Positions 28,232 through 40,255 are shown, counted from the stretch's first letter. The stretch: DNA of 64,000 bases from Rivihabitans pingtungensis (GCF_003201855.1 NZ_QJKI01000011.1:1-64000); one strand, 5' to 3'. Notes: generated by a model not told the origin, from the sequence alone. A program made the numbers and translations.

Positions 28232-28907
28232 CCGCCTGTATCGGCTGGTGGATCATCTGCGCGGGCGGCGTTGCGTCACCGCCGCCCAGCTGGCGCAATG
28301 GCTGGAAGTCTCCGAGCGCACGGTGTACCGCGATGTGCGCGACTTGATGGCCAGCGGCGTGCCGATTGAAGGCGAGGCTGGCGTCGGCTACCGGCTGTCG
28401 CGCCATCATCACCTGCCGCCGCTGATGTTCAGCGCCGACGAGCTGGCCGCGCTGCGGCTGGGCATGGCCATGGTGTCCACTTGGGGCGACCCGGCGCTGG
28501 CCGAGCTGGCAGCCAATGCCCAGGCCAAGATCAACGCCGTGCTGCCGCCCAGCGCCGCGCGCCAGCCGGCGGCGCAGCTGTTTGTGCCGGATTTGCACGA
28601 TTACCCGGTGGCGCGGCTGACGCCGCTGCGCCGGGCGATTGCCGCGCGCCAGTATGTCGAGCTGGATTATTGCCGCGCCGATGGCGCGCTCAGCCGTCGG
28701 CGGGTGCGCCCGCTGGGGCTGTTTTTTTGGGGGGTGAGCTGGACGCTGGCCGCCTGGTGCGAGGCGCGCGATGAGTTCCGCAATTTTCGCATCGACCGCA
28801 TGCTGGCCTGCACGCCGCAGACCGACACCTTCACCCCGCAAGCCGGGCGCACGCTGGAAGATTTTTTTCGGGCGGTGGGCGCCAGCCAGCCGCCCGCTGG
28901 CGGCTGA
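28218..28907 (+). CDS. YafY-type transcriptional regulator with HTH and WYL domains
   Basis: 229-aa regulator. The N-terminal HTH_11/DeoR-like helix-turn-helix (RRADRLYRLVDHLRGRR; LAQWLEVSERTVYRDVRDL, residues 1-55) is followed by a WYL domain (about 130-225; YVELDYCRADG, RRVRPLGLFFWGVSWTLAAW, FRIDRML). WYL domains bind small ligands or nucleic acid ends and often control small stress or VOC/PhnB-type genes. The 14-base overlap with the DUF523 gene upstream implies co-translation. No target is obvious beside it. Confidence 0.88.
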   Translation: MRRADRLYRLVDHLRGRRCVTAAQLAQWLEVSERTVYRDVRDLMASGVPIEGEAGVGYRLSRHHHLPPLMFSADELAALRLGMAMVSTWGDPALAELAANAQAKINAVLPPSAARQPAAQLFVPDLHDYPVARLTPLRRAIAARQYVELDYCRADGALSRRRVRPLGLFFWGVSWTLAAWCEARDEFRNFRIDRMLACTPQTDTFTPQAGRTLEDFFRAVGASQPPAGG

Positions 28908-28979
28908 TCAGCCCATCAAGCGCCGGGCGCGCATGCCGATAGCAAAATATTCGCCCTGACTAATCCCGAAAGCGTGCCC

Positions 28980-30251
28980 ATGCGCCCCACCCTGCTGGCC
29001 CTGTTGTTGTCCTCGTTGCTGTCCACCGCCGCCCTGGCGCAAACCCCACCGCCGCCGCCGCCGGGCGGCCCGGCTGGCGGCCCGCCGCCTGGCGCGCCGG
29101 GTCCGCAGCGCTATTCGCTGGAGCAGGCGCTGTCCGACCAGGCGCAGCTGCACACCATCGCCTTCAGCGGCCTGGCCTTTTTGACCGGGGACTTTGCCAA
29201 CGACACTTTTTTGCCGCCGGGCAAGGTGTCGGATTATTTTGGCTTTCAGTATATGCGCGACATCGACACCGCCAGCGGCGGCCATCAAGGCGCGTTTCTC
29301 ACCCGCATTGCCCACGCCATGCTGGCCTTGCTCACTCCTGAGCAGCGCACGCTGTTGATTGAGCTGGCGCGGCTGCAACAGCCCGAGGTGCGCCGCTTTG
29401 CCGAGCGCCGCTTGCCCTTGATTCAGGCGTTTCGCCAGCAGCTGGACGGCCGGCCGTTGTCCGGGCCGGGGGCTTTGTCGCAGGCGGCGGTGATGAAATA
29501 CTCCGCCGAGCTGTACGAGCTGGACGGCAAGCTGGCCTATCAGCGCGCCAAGGTGATGGCGCATATTGTGCGCAGCCTGGACGCCCAGCAGCGCCAGGCG
29601 CTGGCGCGCATGAAGTTTGGCGATTCGCGCACCTGGCCCAATGCGCCGGAAGTATTGGACAAGCGCCAGTTTTCGCACGATGTGCATGTGCTGGTGATGA
29701 CCTACGCCAGCGAGATGTTCTCCTGGGCGGCCGGCTCGCTGGAGGCGGATGTGTATTTTTGCCCCGAGCGCCACGGCATGTATTTTGGCGGCTTTGGCAT
29801 GAAAACCGCCCCGGCCATCGGCCGCCCGGATTACGCCATCAGCACCGCGCTGACCGGCGACAGCGGCCAGGCGCTGCTGGCCCTGCTCACCCCCGAGCAA
29901 CGCGGCGCGCTGACCGAGCTGCCCGCCGCCCAGCGCGCCGACCTGGCCGAGATTGTGCGCCTGCGCCGACAAATCGCCAGCGAGCTGCGCAAGCTGCTGA
30001 ACGGCGAGCCGGCCGACCAGGCCAAGGTGCTGGCGGCCTCGCGCCGCTATGGCGAATTGGATGGCCGCCTGTCCTGGCGCTATGGCATGGCCTTTGCCCG
30101 CATTCAGGCCAGCCTGAGCCCGCCGCAGCGCGCCCAACTGGCGCGGCTGCGCCCGCCAAGCGGGCCGGGCGAGCCGAAAGGGCCGTTTATTTATTCCGAG
30201 CCGGTGCGCAATTTGTCGGTGGGGGATTCCGGGTTTTTGTTCAGCCGTTAA
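28980..30251 (+). CDS. Secreted protein of unknown function with internal duplication
   Basis: 423-aa exported protein. It has a signal peptide (MRPTLLALLLSSLLSTAALA, then QTPP) and a Pro/Gly-rich linker (residues about 22-42). Two related halves follow: each has a FGF/FGG-type aromatic-glycine segment (DYFGFQYMRD in the first half; MYFGGFGMK in the second), an LLALLTPEQR motif (ALLTPEQRTLLIEL; ALLTPEQRGALTEL) and a helix with ELDGKLAYQRAKV or ELDGRLSWRYGMA ending in QRQALARM or QRAQLARL. The LTPEQR helix resembles Spy/CpxP-type proteins, but the family is not one I can name. The start is taken at ATG 28980; a GTG six bases earlier is possible. It converges with and overlaps the next gene by 11 bases. 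Confidence 0.7.
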   Translation: MRPTLLALLLSSLLSTAALAQTPPPPPPGGPAGGPPPGAPGPQRYSLEQALSDQAQLHTIAFSGLAFLTGDFANDTFLPPGKVSDYFGFQYMRDIDTASGGHQGAFLTRIAHAMLALLTPEQRTLLIELARLQQPEVRRFAERRLPLIQAFRQQLDGRPLSGPGALSQAAVMKYSAELYELDGKLAYQRAKVMAHIVRSLDAQQRQALARMKFGDSRTWPNAPEVLDKRQFSHDVHVLVMTYASEMFSWAAGSLEADVYFCPERHGMYFGGFGMKTAPAIGRPDYAISTALTGDSGQALLALLTPEQRGALTELPAAQRADLAEIVRLRRQIASELRKLLNGEPADQAKVLAASRRYGELDGRLSWRYGMAFARIQASLSPPQRAQLARLRPPSGPGEPKGPFIYSEPVRNLSVGDSGFLFSR

Positions 30252-30816
30252 GCTGACGCAGCCGGCGACGGATGGCCGCCCAGCGCCGTCGCCAGCGCTG
30301 GCCTCCCTGCTGGCGCCAGCCGCGCAACCGGTGCCGCCAGGCACGCCACTGTACGCGGGCCAGCCGCCAGGCGTATTGCTGGCGCACGCTGTCGTACACC
30401 ACCTTGCGCCAGTGCAATAGCGTGGCGCGCACCCTGGCAAACCAGGCCAGGCTGAGCAGCGCCGGCTCGGCCGCGTGGTAAATCCGCGTGACCGCCAGCG
30501 TGCCTGCCGCCTTGGCCGCCAGCAGCACCCCCACCCCCGCCAGCACATGACCCTGCGACAGCAGGGCCACCGCCAGCAGTTTCACCGGCAAAATCGCCAG
30601 CCCCGGCAGCGCAAAGCACAGCAAGGCCGGATACGGCGACAAGCGCCCCACCCAGGCCTCGGCGCGCGCCACCCAGTCACGGCGCGCCAGCCAGCGCCCC
30701 AGCGCGCGCAAGTCATCGACAATCAGGCGCTCCAGGGCAAACAGCAGCACCGCCAGCACCGTCAACAGGGCGGTGACCCAGCCGCGCCGGCGCGGCGCCA
30801 TACGCATAGACGGCAT
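30241..30816 (-). CDS. Putative inner-membrane protein of unknown function
   Basis: 191-aa protein with a hydrophobic helix at about 13-31, two to three further hydrophobic stretches around 62-110, and a strongly basic C-terminal tail (many Arg/Trp/Gln from about 140, for example RHRLRGWRQQGGQRW). No domain was recognised. It ends within the last codons of the convergent secreted-protein gene (30241-30251 shared) and is divergent from hemF. Codon use looks typical of the neighbourhood, supporting a real gene. Confidence 0.6.
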   Translation of the reverse strand: MPSMRMAPRRRGWVTALLTVLAVLLFALERLIVDDLRALGRWLARRDWVARAEAWVGRLSPYPALLCFALPGLAILPVKLLAVALLSQGHVLAGVGVLLAAKAAGTLAVTRIYHAAEPALLSLAWFARVRATLLHWRKVVYDSVRQQYAWRLARVQWRAWRHRLRGWRQQGGQRWRRRWAAIRRRLRQLNG

Positions 30817-31016
30817 GATGTGTTCTCAGCAACAGAATGCGGTGCAGTGTGAGGGGCGTGCGGTAAAAAGCAAGTGCCGTGGGTGAATTTCTGTCTCGCC
30901 GCTCCCGGCGAATGGCGATGGTTGCCCGCCTGGCCGGCATGGTCCGCCGGTTGCGGTGATCCAGGGGCCGCCACGCGCTACAATGGCCGCCCAATCCCCC
31001 CTGACTGGAGCCTGTC

Positions 31017-31913
31017 ATGCGTCCCGAACTTGTCAAAACCTGGCTACAGGACTTGCAAACCAAGATTGTCGCCGCGCTGGAAGCCGTTGACGGCCAGCCT
31101 TTTGTCCGCGACGGCTGGACCCGCCCCACCGGCGGCGGCGGGCTGTCCTGCGTGATCGAAAACGGTGGCGTGTTCGAGCGCGGCGGCGTGAATTTCTCGC
31201 ACGTCACCGGCCCGGCGCTGCCGCCCTCGGCCACCGCTGCCCGCCCCGAGCTGGCCGGCCGCGCCTTTGAAGCCATGGGCGTGTCGCTGGTGCTGCACCC
31301 GCGCAACCCCTACGCCCCCACCGCCCACATGAATGTGCGCTACTTTGTCGCCACCGCCGAAGGCCAGGAGCCGGTATGGTGGTTTGGCGGCGGCATGGAC
31401 CTCACCCCGTATTACGGCGAGGTGGACGACGCCGTGCATTTTCACCGCACCTGCCAACAGGCGCTGCACCCATTTGGCGAGCACTACCACCCGCAATACA
31501 AAGCCTGGTGCGACCGCTATTTTTACCTCAAGCACCGCGACGAACCGCGCGGCGTGGGCGGGATTTTCTTTGACGACCTGAATGAAGGCGGCTTTGACCA
31601 CTGCTTTGCCCTCACCCAGGCGGTGGGCGAACACTTTGTGCCCGCCTACCTGCCCATCGTCGAACGCCGCTGCCAACGCCCCTACGGCGAGCACGAGCGC
31701 GACTGGCAAGCCTACCGCCGTGGCCGCTATGTGGAATTCAACCTGGTGTTCGACCGTGGCACCCTGTTCGGCCTGCAATCCGGCGGCCGCACCGAATCCA
31801 TCCTGATGTCGATGCCGCCGGTGGTGAAATGGCGCTACAACTGGCAACCCGAAGCCGGCAGCGCCGAAGCGCGGCTGATGAGCGAGTTTTTGGTGGAGAA
31901 GGATTGGGTGTGA
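31017..31913 (+). CDS. hemF: Oxygen-dependent coproporphyrinogen III oxidase
   Basis: Cytosolic enzyme of heme biosynthesis, 298 aa, converting coproporphyrinogen III to protoporphyrinogen IX with O2. Family signatures are complete: [107 protein letters not shown] and MSMPPVVKW. It is a single gene with a TGGAG-like site before the ATG and a terminator at 31965-31999. Confidence 0.96.
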   Translation: MRPELVKTWLQDLQTKIVAALEAVDGQPFVRDGWTRPTGGGGLSCVIENGGVFERGGVNFSHVTGPALPPSATAARPELAGRAFEAMGVSLVLHPRNPYAPTAHMNVRYFVATAEGQEPVWWFGGGMDLTPYYGEVDDAVHFHRTCQQALHPFGEHYHPQYKAWCDRYFYLKHRDEPRGVGGIFFDDLNEGGFDHCFALTQAVGEHFVPAYLPIVERRCQRPYGEHERDWQAYRRGRYVEFNLVFDRGTLFGLQSGGRTESILMSMPPVVKWRYNWQPEAGSAEARLMSEFLVEKDWV

Positions 31914-32422
31914 GGGTGAGGCCGGTAGCCACCTCTCATGACCGAATGACTGATGGAATGGATGGCCCATGTACGCATAGACGGACATGGGCTGTTTTTA
32001 TGGCCCCAGCACAGCCTGATTGTCTGCTGCTGTCCGGTGTTGCGTGCAACGGCCACAATCCGCCATCCCTTGTCTGCCACTGTCCTTGTGCGCACCGGGT
32101 GATGCGCGCACTATCCGATAGTCGAATCTTGTGCAGCCAGTTTTGCGGCGGATTTGTACAAAATTTGCTGATGCCGGCCCGCAGTGCGCAACGCGCATGG
32201 CGCGGGCGGTGGGGTCAAATCGTCGCTTTGGCGAACAATTTTGGCGCGTTTTTGTACAAGTTGGTGGTTTCCGTGCGCGGCACATGCTGAATGGATGTTT
32301 AAAATATTGCCCAAGTGTTTGATTTTGCTCCTATAACGCGTTGCACAAATTCCATTTGCCGCATGGGGGGTGAAGTCTTACAATCGAAACATTTTCTTTA
32401 TCAGTTCTGTAGGCTACGAAGC
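31914..32422. other. Long intergenic region upstream of gltB
   Basis: 509 bases without a gene. It contains the hemF terminator (31965-31999), two copies of the palindrome TTGTACAA (32154-32161 and 32252-32259, 98 bases apart), and an AT-rich gltB leader from about 32290 with a possible -10 TATAAC (32332-32337). It is long enough for a regulated gltBD promoter region; no leader gene or riboswitch motif was recognised. Confidence 0.45.
31965..31999 (+). terminator. Rho-independent terminator of hemF
   Basis: Hairpin GCCCATGT (31965-31972) and ACATGGGC (31985-31992) with a 12-base loop, followed by TGTTTTT. Confidence 0.75.
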
Positions 32423-35400
32423 ATGGAAAGACAGCAGTGGTTGCAGGGCACGCTCTACCGCCCGGACTTTGAACAGGACAGCTGCGGCTTTGGCCTGATC
32501 GCCCATATGGACGACAAGCCCAGCCATTGGCTGGTCAAAACCGCCATCAGCTCCTTGGCCCAGTTGACCCACCGTGGCGCTGTGGCTGCCGATGGCAAGT
32601 CCGGCGACGGTTGCGGCTTGCTGTTCCGCAAGCCAGATGGTTTTCTGCGTGAGGTGGCGGCTGAGGCCGGCATTGCGCTGAAATCGGTGTACGCGGCCGG
32701 TCTGGTGTTTTCCAACGCGCAGGACGGCGAACGTGTGTCGCTGACCCGCCTGACCGAGGCCTTGACCGCCCAGGGTCTGGAAGTCGCCGGCTATCGCGAG
32801 GTGCCGATTGATGTGTCCGCCTGTGGCGAATACGCGCTCAAGACCTTGCCGGCGATTCGCCAGGTGTTCGTCAATTGCCCGTTCGGCATGGACGAAACCC
32901 GCTTCCAGCTCGGCCTGTACATGGGCCGGCGCATGGCGGAAAAGGCCAACGCCGACGATCCGTTCTTCTACATTCCGACGCTGTCGCCGCACACCCTGTC
33001 GTACAAGGGTCTGGTGACGCCGGATAACCTGCCGGTGTTCTTCAAGGACTTGCAGGACGAGCGCTTCGAATCCAGCCTGGCGGTGTTCCACCAGCGTTTC
33101 TCGACCAACACCTGGCCGCAATGGAAGCTGGCGCAGCCGTTCCGCTTCCTGGCGCACAACGGTGAAATCAACACCGTGCAGGGCAACCGCAACTGGGCGC
33201 GCGCGCGCGAACAGATCATGCAGTCCGAGTTGCTGGACATGGACGCCGTGCGCCCCATCGTGCAGACCAATGGCTCGGATTCGATGAGCCTGGACAACAT
33301 GCTGGAAGGCCTGCTGATGGGCGGCGTGCCGCTGTTCCGCGCCTTGCGCATGCTGGTGCCGCCGGCCTGGCAGAATGTGGACAGCACCGACAAGGATCTG
33401 CGCGCCTTCTACGAATTCAATTCGATGCACATGGAGCCGTGGGACGGCCCGGCCGGCATCGTGCTGACCGATGGCCGCTACGCCGGCTGTCTGCTGGACC
33501 GCAACGGCCTGCGTCCGGCGCGCTATGTGGTCACCAAAGACCGCATCCTGACCATCTCGTCTGAAGTCGGCGTGTGGGACTACAAGCCGGAAGACGTGGT
33601 GAAAAAGGGCCGGGTCAAGCCGGGCCAGATCGTTGCTGTGGACCTGCACAACGGCGAGCTGCTGCTGCCGGAAGACATCGACGCCATCCTGAAAAACGCC
33701 CAGCCGTATCGCCAGTGGATTCGCCATAACGCGCGCCATCTGGAAATCTCGCTGGAAGAAGATTCCACCATGCCGACCATGGCCAGCGACGAGCTGGCCC
33801 GCCAGCAAAAGCTGTTTGGCCTGAGCTTTGAAGAGCGCGACCAGATCATCCGCGTGCTGGCCGAAGACGCCCAGGAAGCGGTGGGTTCGATGGGCGACGA
33901 CACGCCGATGGCGGTGCTGTCGCAACAGGTGCGTTCGCCGTTTGACTACCTGCGCCAGCAGTTTGCCCAGGTGACCAACCCGCCGATCGACCCGATCCGC
34001 GAAGCGGTGGTGATGTCGCTGAACACCTGCTTTGGCCCGGAACGCAGCATGTTCCAGGAGTCGCCGGAACACGCCAAGCGCCTGGAAGTGCGCTCGCCGC
34101 TGCTGTCCTACGAGAAGTTCACCTTTGTGGTGTCGCAGGCTGAATCGCAATTCCGCGCCGCGCGCTTTGACCTGAACTACGATCCGGCCAGCCTGGATCT
34201 GGAGCAGGCCATCCGCAAGCTGACCGCCGACGTCATCGCCGCCGTCAAGGATGGCGTGGTGATTGTGGTGCTGTCTGACCGCTGTATCGCCGAAGGCCGC
34301 CTGCCGATTCACGCGCTGTTCGCCACGGGCGCCGTGCACCATGCGCTGATCGACGCCGGCCTGCGCTGTCGCGCCAACTTGGTGATCGAAACCGGCTCGG
34401 CCCGCGACCCGCACCAGATCGCCAGCCTGGTGGGCTACGGCGCCACCGCCGTGTATCCGTACCTGGCTTACCAGACCATTCTGGACATGATCAACGCCGG
34501 CCTGATCCAGGCCGACCCGGTGGACGCGCTGCGCAACTACCGCAAGGGCATCAACAAGGGCCTGTTGAAGGTGCTGTCCAAGATGGGGATTTCCACCATC
34601 GCCAGCTACCGTGGCGCTCAGCTGTTTGAAGTGGTCGGCATGCACGATGAAGTGGTCGAGCTGTGTCTGCGCGGCACCGTGTCGCGCGTGTCCGGCTCGC
34701 GCTTCAGCGACTTTGAAGCCGACCAGAAAAAACAAGCGCGTCTGGCCTTCAATCCGATGCGCCCGATTGCCCAGGGCGGCCTGCTCAAATACGTCCACGG
34801 CGAGGAATACCACGCCTACAACCCGGACGTGGTGATGATGCTGCAAAAGGCGGTGCAGAACAGCGACTACGACGCCTACCAGACTTACGCGCACCTGGTG
34901 AACACCCGCCCGGTGGCCATGCTGCGCGACCTGCTCAAGCTGAACGCCGGCAACGCCATTCCGCTGGAAGAAGTCGAGCCGGTGGAAGCCATCCTCAAGC
35001 GCTTTGACTCTGCCGGCATGTCGCTGGGCGCGTTGTCGCCGGAGGCGCACGAAGCGCTGGCCGAGGCGATGAACCGCCTGGGCGGCCGCTCCAACTCCGG
35101 TGAAGGCGGCGAAGACCCGGCCCGTTACGGCACGGTGAAGATGTCCAAGATCAAGCAGGTGGCATCTGGCCGTTTTGGCGTCACCCCGCACTATCTGGTC
35201 AACGCCGAAGTGCTGCAAATCAAGGTGGCCCAAGGCGCCAAGCCGGGCGAAGGCGGCCAGCTGCCGGGCGACAAGGTCAGCCCGCTGATCGCCAAGCTGC
35301 GCTGTTCCAAGCCGGGCATCAGCCTGATTTCGCCGCCGCCGCACCACGACATCTACTCGATCGAAGATCTGGCCCAGCTGATTTTTGACCTGAAGCAGGT

Positions 35401-36862
35401 CAACCCGACCGCGCTGGTGTCGGTCAAGCTGGTGGCTGGCCCAGGCGTGGGCACCATCGCTGCTGGCGTGGCCAAGGCCTACGCCGACCTGATCACCATC
35501 TCGGGCTACGATGGCGGCACTGGCGCTTCGCCGCTGACCTCGGTCAAGTACGCCGGCACCCCGTGGGAGCTCGGCCTGACCGAAGCCCAGCAGGTGCTGC
35601 GCGCCAACGGCCTGCGCGGCCGCGTCCGCATGCAGACCGACGGCGGCCTGAAAACCGGCCTGGACGTGATCAAGGCCGCCATCCTGGGCGCCGAAAGCTT
35701 TGGCTTTGGCACCGGCCCGATGGTGGCGCTGGGTTGCAAATTCCTGCGCATCTGCCACCTGAACAACTGCGCCACTGGCGTGGCCACCCAGGAAGTCAAG
35801 CTGCGTCAGAAGCACTTCATCGGCTTGCCGGAAATGGTGATGAATTACTTCACCTTCATCGCCCGCGAAACCCGCGAGTGGATGGCCAAGCTGGGCGTGC
35901 GCAGCATGGAAGAGCTGATCGGCCGCCTGGATCTGTTGAGCATCGACGGCGCAGTGACCAGCAAGCAACAAGGCCTGAACCTGAGCGCGCTGCTCACCCA
36001 GGGCAATATCCCGGCTGACGAACCGCGCTTCTGCGTGACCGCCGGCAACCCGAGCTTTGACAAGGGCGAGCTGGCCGAGCAAATGGTGGTGGACGCCGAG
36101 CCGGCGCTGTCCTGCACGCAAGCCCAGGTGCTGGAATACCCGATCCGCAACATCAACCGCTCGATTGGCGCGCGCCTGTCCGGCGAAATCGCCCGCCGCC
36201 ACGGCGCCGACGGCCTGCCGGACGGCATGCTGAAGGTCAAGTTCACCGGTTCGGCCGGTCAGAGCTTTGGCGTGTGGAACGCCAAGGGCCTGGCGCTGGA
36301 GCTGGAAGGCGACGCCAACGATTACGTGGGCAAGGGCATGGCCGGCGGTTCGCTGGTGATCTACCCGCCGAAAAACTCGGCCTTCGCCAGCAACGAAGCC
36401 ATCATCGTCGGCAACACCTGCCTGTACGGCGCCACGGGCGGCGAGCTCTACGCCGCTGGCCTGGCCGGCGAGCGTTTTGGCGTGCGCAACTCTGGCGCGC
36501 TGGCGGTGATTGAAGGCGCGGGTGACCACTGCTGCGAATACATGACCGGCGGTTGTGTGATCGTGCTGGGCGAAACCGGCTATAACTTTGGCGCAGGCAT
36601 GACCGGCGGCTTTGGCTTCGTGTACGACCGCGAAGAAAAATTCGCCTACCGCTACAACAACGAGCTGATCGACATCAACCTCATCAACGGCGAGGCGATG
36701 GGCCAGTACCGCGCCTTCCTGCTGGACAAGCTCAGCCGCCACGCCGAGCTGACCGGCAGCGCGCTGGCCGCCGAGATGGTGAGCAATTTTGACGATTACG
36801 TGGATTACTTCTGGCTGGTCAAGCCGAAGGCCGCCAAGCTCGACAGCCTGCTCAAGGACTGA
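32423..36862 (+). CDS. gltB: Glutamate synthase (NADPH) large subunit
   Basis: 1479-aa large (alpha) subunit of glutamate synthase, which transfers the amide of glutamine to 2-oxoglutarate. The N-terminal glutaminase nucleophile is Cys21 ([10 protein letters not shown]) after a 20-residue propeptide that is normally cleaved. Domain order: class II amidotransferase (about 21-420), central domain, FMN-binding synthase barrel (about 800-1210), with the 3Fe-4S cysteines in [16 protein letters not shown] (first near residue 1105), and a C-terminal beta-helix (GXXGXXG repeats, about 1240-1440). The start at 32423 is chosen because the true N-terminus begins just ahead of the propeptide. It is followed by gltD after a 90-base gap with a hairpin. 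Confidence 0.97.
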   Translation: MERQQWLQGTLYRPDFEQDSCGFGLIAHMDDKPSHWLVKTAISSLAQLTHRGAVAADGKSGDGCGLLFRKPDGFLREVAAEAGIALKSVYAAGLVFSNAQDGERVSLTRLTEALTAQGLEVAGYREVPIDVSACGEYALKTLPAIRQVFVNCPFGMDETRFQLGLYMGRRMAEKANADDPFFYIPTLSPHTLSYKGLVTPDNLPVFFKDLQDERFESSLAVFHQRFSTNTWPQWKLAQPFRFLAHNGEINTVQGNRNWARAREQIMQSELLDMDAVRPIVQTNGSDSMSLDNMLEGLLMGGVPLFRALRMLVPPAWQNVDSTDKDLRAFYEFNSMHMEPWDGPAGIVLTDGRYAGCLLDRNGLRPARYVVTKDRILTISSEVGVWDYKPEDVVKKGRVKPGQIVAVDLHNGELLLPEDIDAILKNAQPYRQWIRHNARHLEISLEEDSTMPTMASDELARQQKLFGLSFEERDQIIRVLAEDAQEAVGSMGDDTPMAVLSQQVRSPFDYLRQQFAQVTNPPIDPIREAVVMSLNTCFGPERSMFQESPEHAKRLEVRSPLLSYEKFTFVVSQAESQFRAARFDLNYDPASLDLEQAIRKLTADVIAAVKDGVVIVVLSDRCIAEGRLPIHALFATGAVHHALIDAGLRCRANLVIETGSARDPHQIASLVGYGATAVYPYLAYQTILDMINAGLIQADPVDALRNYRKGINKGLLKVLSKMGISTIASYRGAQLFEVVGMHDEVVELCLRGTVSRVSGSRFSDFEADQKKQARLAFNPMRPIAQGGLLKYVHGEEYHAYNPDVVMMLQKAVQNSDYDAYQTYAHLVNTRPVAMLRDLLKLNAGNAIPLEEVEPVEAILKRFDSAGMSLGALSPEAHEALAEAMNRLGGRSNSGEGGEDPARYGTVKMSKIKQVASGRFGVTPHYLVNAEVLQIKVAQGAKPGEGGQLPGDKVSPLIAKLRCSKPGISLISPPPHHDIYSIEDLAQLIFDLKQVNPTALVSVKLVAGPGVGTIAAGVAKAYADLITISGYDGGTGASPLTSVKYAGTPWELGLTEAQQVLRANGLRGRVRMQTDGGLKTGLDVIKAAILGAESFGFGTGPMVALGCKFLRICHLNNCATGVATQEVKLRQKHFIGLPEMVMNYFTFIARETREWMAKLGVRSMEELIGRLDLLSIDGAVTSKQQGLNLSALLTQGNIPADEPRFCVTAGNPSFDKGELAEQMVVDAEPALSCTQAQVLEYPIRNINRSIGARLSGEIARRHGADGLPDGMLKVKFTGSAGQSFGVWNAKGLALELEGDANDYVGKGMAGGSLVIYPPKNSAFASNEAIIVGNTCLYGATGGELYAAGLAGERFGVRNSGALAVIEGAGDHCCEYMTGGCVIVLGETGYNFGAGMTGGFGFVYDREEKFAYRYNNELIDINLINGEAMGQYRAFLLDKLSRHAELTGSALAAEMVSNFDDYVDYFWLVKPKAAKLDSLLKD

Positions 36863-36869
36863 TGACGAC

Positions 36870-36890
36870 GGGCGGCGCACGCCGCCGCCC
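36870..36890 (+). terminator. Hairpin between gltB and gltD
   Basis: Inverted repeat GGGCGGCG (36870-36877) and CGCCGCCC (36883-36890) with loop CACGC, 8 bases after the gltB stop. No T-run follows, so a processing or stability hairpin is more likely than a terminator. Confidence 0.4.
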
Positions 36891-36907
36891 GGCCGACAAC
36901 GCATTAG

Positions 36908-38362
<1,455 letters not shown>

Positions 38363-38389
38363 GCCGGTAAGCCGATTGGGCTGCCAGTG

Positions 38390-38680
38390 ATGTGTGCCGC
38401 GCCTGCGGCGCGCAGGGGCTGGGGTTTGATTTTGGGCGGGAGTTCGTCCCGCGGCCGACCTACTTTCTTTGCTTCGCCAAAGAAAGTAGGCAAAGAAAGG
38501 CGACCCCAGGACGCCCGCCCGTCCGCCGCCTACGGCGTCGGTGGTTCCTTGCGCTTCTCGAAAACCGGGGCCGCCACGGAATGGCGCGTCGGCTGCGCCG
38601 CCGCTTAGCCGTGGCGGACTTCTCCCCGGTTTCCTGCGATGCTCAGCGGGCTTTATGGGGCCCCAAACCCGGCTAAGCGC
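38390..38680. repeat. Structured intergenic repeat-like element with several hairpins
   Basis: About 290 bases downstream of gltD that encode no credible protein but are rich in perfect inverted repeats. The first hairpin is CCTACTTTCTTTG (38459-38471), loop CTTCGC, CAAAGAAAGTAGG (38478-38490). The second is AAACCGGGG-CCGCCACGG (38562-38579) paired with CCGTGGCGG (38609-38617) and CCCCGGTTT (38624-38632) around an inner GC-rich loop. Similar CTACTTTCTTT...AAAGAAAGTAGG blocks are, as I recall, dispersed in many beta- and gammaproteobacterial chromosomes; copy number here cannot be judged from one window. Short frames through it look like spurious genes. Confidence 0.55.
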
Positions 38681-38743
38681 AAAGCCCTGACGTCTTGGCA
38701 AAAGATGGCTAAACACTACCTGTTTTTTGTTGCCTACCCTATA

Positions 38744-38779
38744 AACGACAAGCCCGCCTTTGGCGGGCTTGTCGTTTTT
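38744..38779. terminator. Strong bidirectional terminator
   Basis: Perfect 15-bp stem AACGACAAGCCCGCC (38744-38758), TTT loop, GGCGGGCTTGTCGTT (38762-38776) followed by TTT. It insulates gltBD (and the repeat element) from azoR. Confidence 0.85.
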
Positions 38780-38955
38780 ACAGCGATGCCATGCGGGTGT
38801 TTTGTGGCCGGGGCTTGAATTCAAAAAAACTGAACAAACCTGACAGAACATTCCGATATGGTTGGATGCAGCGGCGGTATATCCTGATGGTCATCAAGTA
38901 ATACACACGTTGCTGGCGTATGGGGCGTCTGCGGCGTTGTACAGGAGATTTGACC

Positions 38956-39555
38956 ATGACCACCATCCTGCAACTGAACGCCAGCCTGAGCCCGCAAGGG
39001 CAGTCCGACCAACTCGCCAACCGCTTGGTTGCCGCCTTGCTGGCCAAGCAGCCGGACGCCAAGCTGACGGTGCGCGATCTGGCGGCCCAGCCGCTGCCGC
39101 ATCTGGATGCGGCTGAGGTCGGGGCGTTTTTCACGCCGGCTGAGTCGCGCAGCGCCGAGCAGCAGGCGCTGGTGGCGGTGTCGGATGGTCTGGTGGCCGA
39201 GCTGGCGGCAGCGGATGTGCTGGTGCTGGCTGTGCCGATGTACAATTTTGGCATTCCGTCCACCTTGAAAGCCTATTTCGACCGCGTGGCGCGCGCCGGG
39301 GTGACGTTCAAATACACCGAAACCGGCCCGGTGGGCCTGCTGAGCGGCAAGAAAGCCTATGTGCTGGCGGCGCGCGGCGGCATGTATCAGGGCACGGCCA
39401 AGGATAGCCAGACGGCTTACCTGAAGGATTTTCTGTCGTTCATCGGCATTGATGACGTGACTTTTGTCTACGCCGAAGGTTTGAATATGGGCGACGCCAA
39501 TCGCGCTGCCGCGCTGGCGGCGGCTGAACAGCAGATTGCCCTGCTGACCGCCTGA
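38956..39555 (+). CDS. azoR: FMN-dependent NADH-azoreductase
   Basis: Flavodoxin-fold oxidoreductase of 199 aa that reduces quinones, azo compounds and nitroaromatics with NADH. Landmarks: [18 protein letters not shown] (FMN phosphate loop), [21 protein letters not shown] (FMN isoalloxazine segment) and ARGGMYQGT. The start at 38956 has AGGAG at 38943-38947; an upstream in-frame ATG at 38920 lacks this support. It is a single gene between a strong terminator and ribA. Confidence 0.93.
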   Translation: MTTILQLNASLSPQGQSDQLANRLVAALLAKQPDAKLTVRDLAAQPLPHLDAAEVGAFFTPAESRSAEQQALVAVSDGLVAELAAADVLVLAVPMYNFGIPSTLKAYFDRVARAGVTFKYTETGPVGLLSGKKAYVLAARGGMYQGTAKDSQTAYLKDFLSFIGIDDVTFVYAEGLNMGDANRAAALAAAEQQIALLTA

Positions 39556-39626
39556 TTGCCTGTTCTCCCCGGCCATGCGCCCTGGTGGGCAGGTTCTGTT
39601 GATCCTGCCCGCGAGGGCGCTTTTGT

Positions 39627-40250
39627 ATGATGACCGCCATGTCTATTTCCGCAGTTGCCGATGAGGCGCTGGCGTTTGCCGGCCCGGCCCGTTTGCCCAC
39701 CCGTTGGGGCGAGTTCCGCATGTACGCAGTCAGCGAGCCGCATACCGGCAAGGAGCACGCCATGCTGGTGGTGGGCGATGATCTGGACAGCGACGAGCCA
39801 GTGTTGCTGCGCGTGCATTCTGAATGCCTGACCGGCGATGCCTTTCACAGCCGCCGCTGCGATTGCGGCGACCAATTGGAACGCGCCATGGCGGTGCTGG
39901 CCGAGGCGGGGCGTGGGGTGATTTTGTACCTGCGCCAGGAAGGGCGCGGCATTGGCCTGTTGGAGAAGGTCAAGGCGTATATCTTGCAGGAATCCGGCCT
40001 GGATACGCTGGACGCCAATCTGGCCTTGGGCCATCAGGGCGACGCCCGCGAATACGCGGTGTGCCAGCCGATGCTGGCCTATCTGGGGGTGAAGTCGGTG
40101 CGGGTGCTGACCAATAATCCGGGCAAGCTGGATGCGCTGGCGCCGTGGGTGTCGGTGGTGGGGCGCGTGCCGTTCTGGGGCGAGGAGGTGACGGATAATG
40201 CCGCGTACCTGGCCACCAAGCAGGCGCGCATGGGGCATTTGCCGGGCTAA
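39627..40250 (+). CDS. ribA: GTP cyclohydrolase II
   Basis: 207-aa enzyme of riboflavin biosynthesis that opens GTP to 2,5-diamino-6-ribosylamino-pyrimidinone phosphate. The zinc-binding cysteines lie in SECLTGDAFHSRRCDCGDQL, and the catalytic LRQEGRGIGLLEKVKAY and LTNNPGKLDAL motifs are intact. It is the stand-alone form, not fused to RibB. The start could be 39627, 39630 or 39639; GAGGG at 39613 suits the first. Five bases after the stop begins palindromic repeat copy B. Confidence 0.94.
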   Translation: MMTAMSISAVADEALAFAGPARLPTRWGEFRMYAVSEPHTGKEHAMLVVGDDLDSDEPVLLRVHSECLTGDAFHSRRCDCGDQLERAMAVLAEAGRGVILYLRQEGRGIGLLEKVKAYILQESGLDTLDANLALGHQGDAREYAVCQPMLAYLGVKSVRVLTNNPGKLDALAPWVSVVGRVPFWGEEVTDNAAYLATKQARMGHLPG

Positions 40251-40255
40251 GCGCG

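Noticed and set aside
38387..38676. Short frames (73-94 codons) in the intergenic element after gltD
   Set aside because: They run through perfect hairpins and overlap each other in several frames; this is typical of spurious calls on a repeat element.
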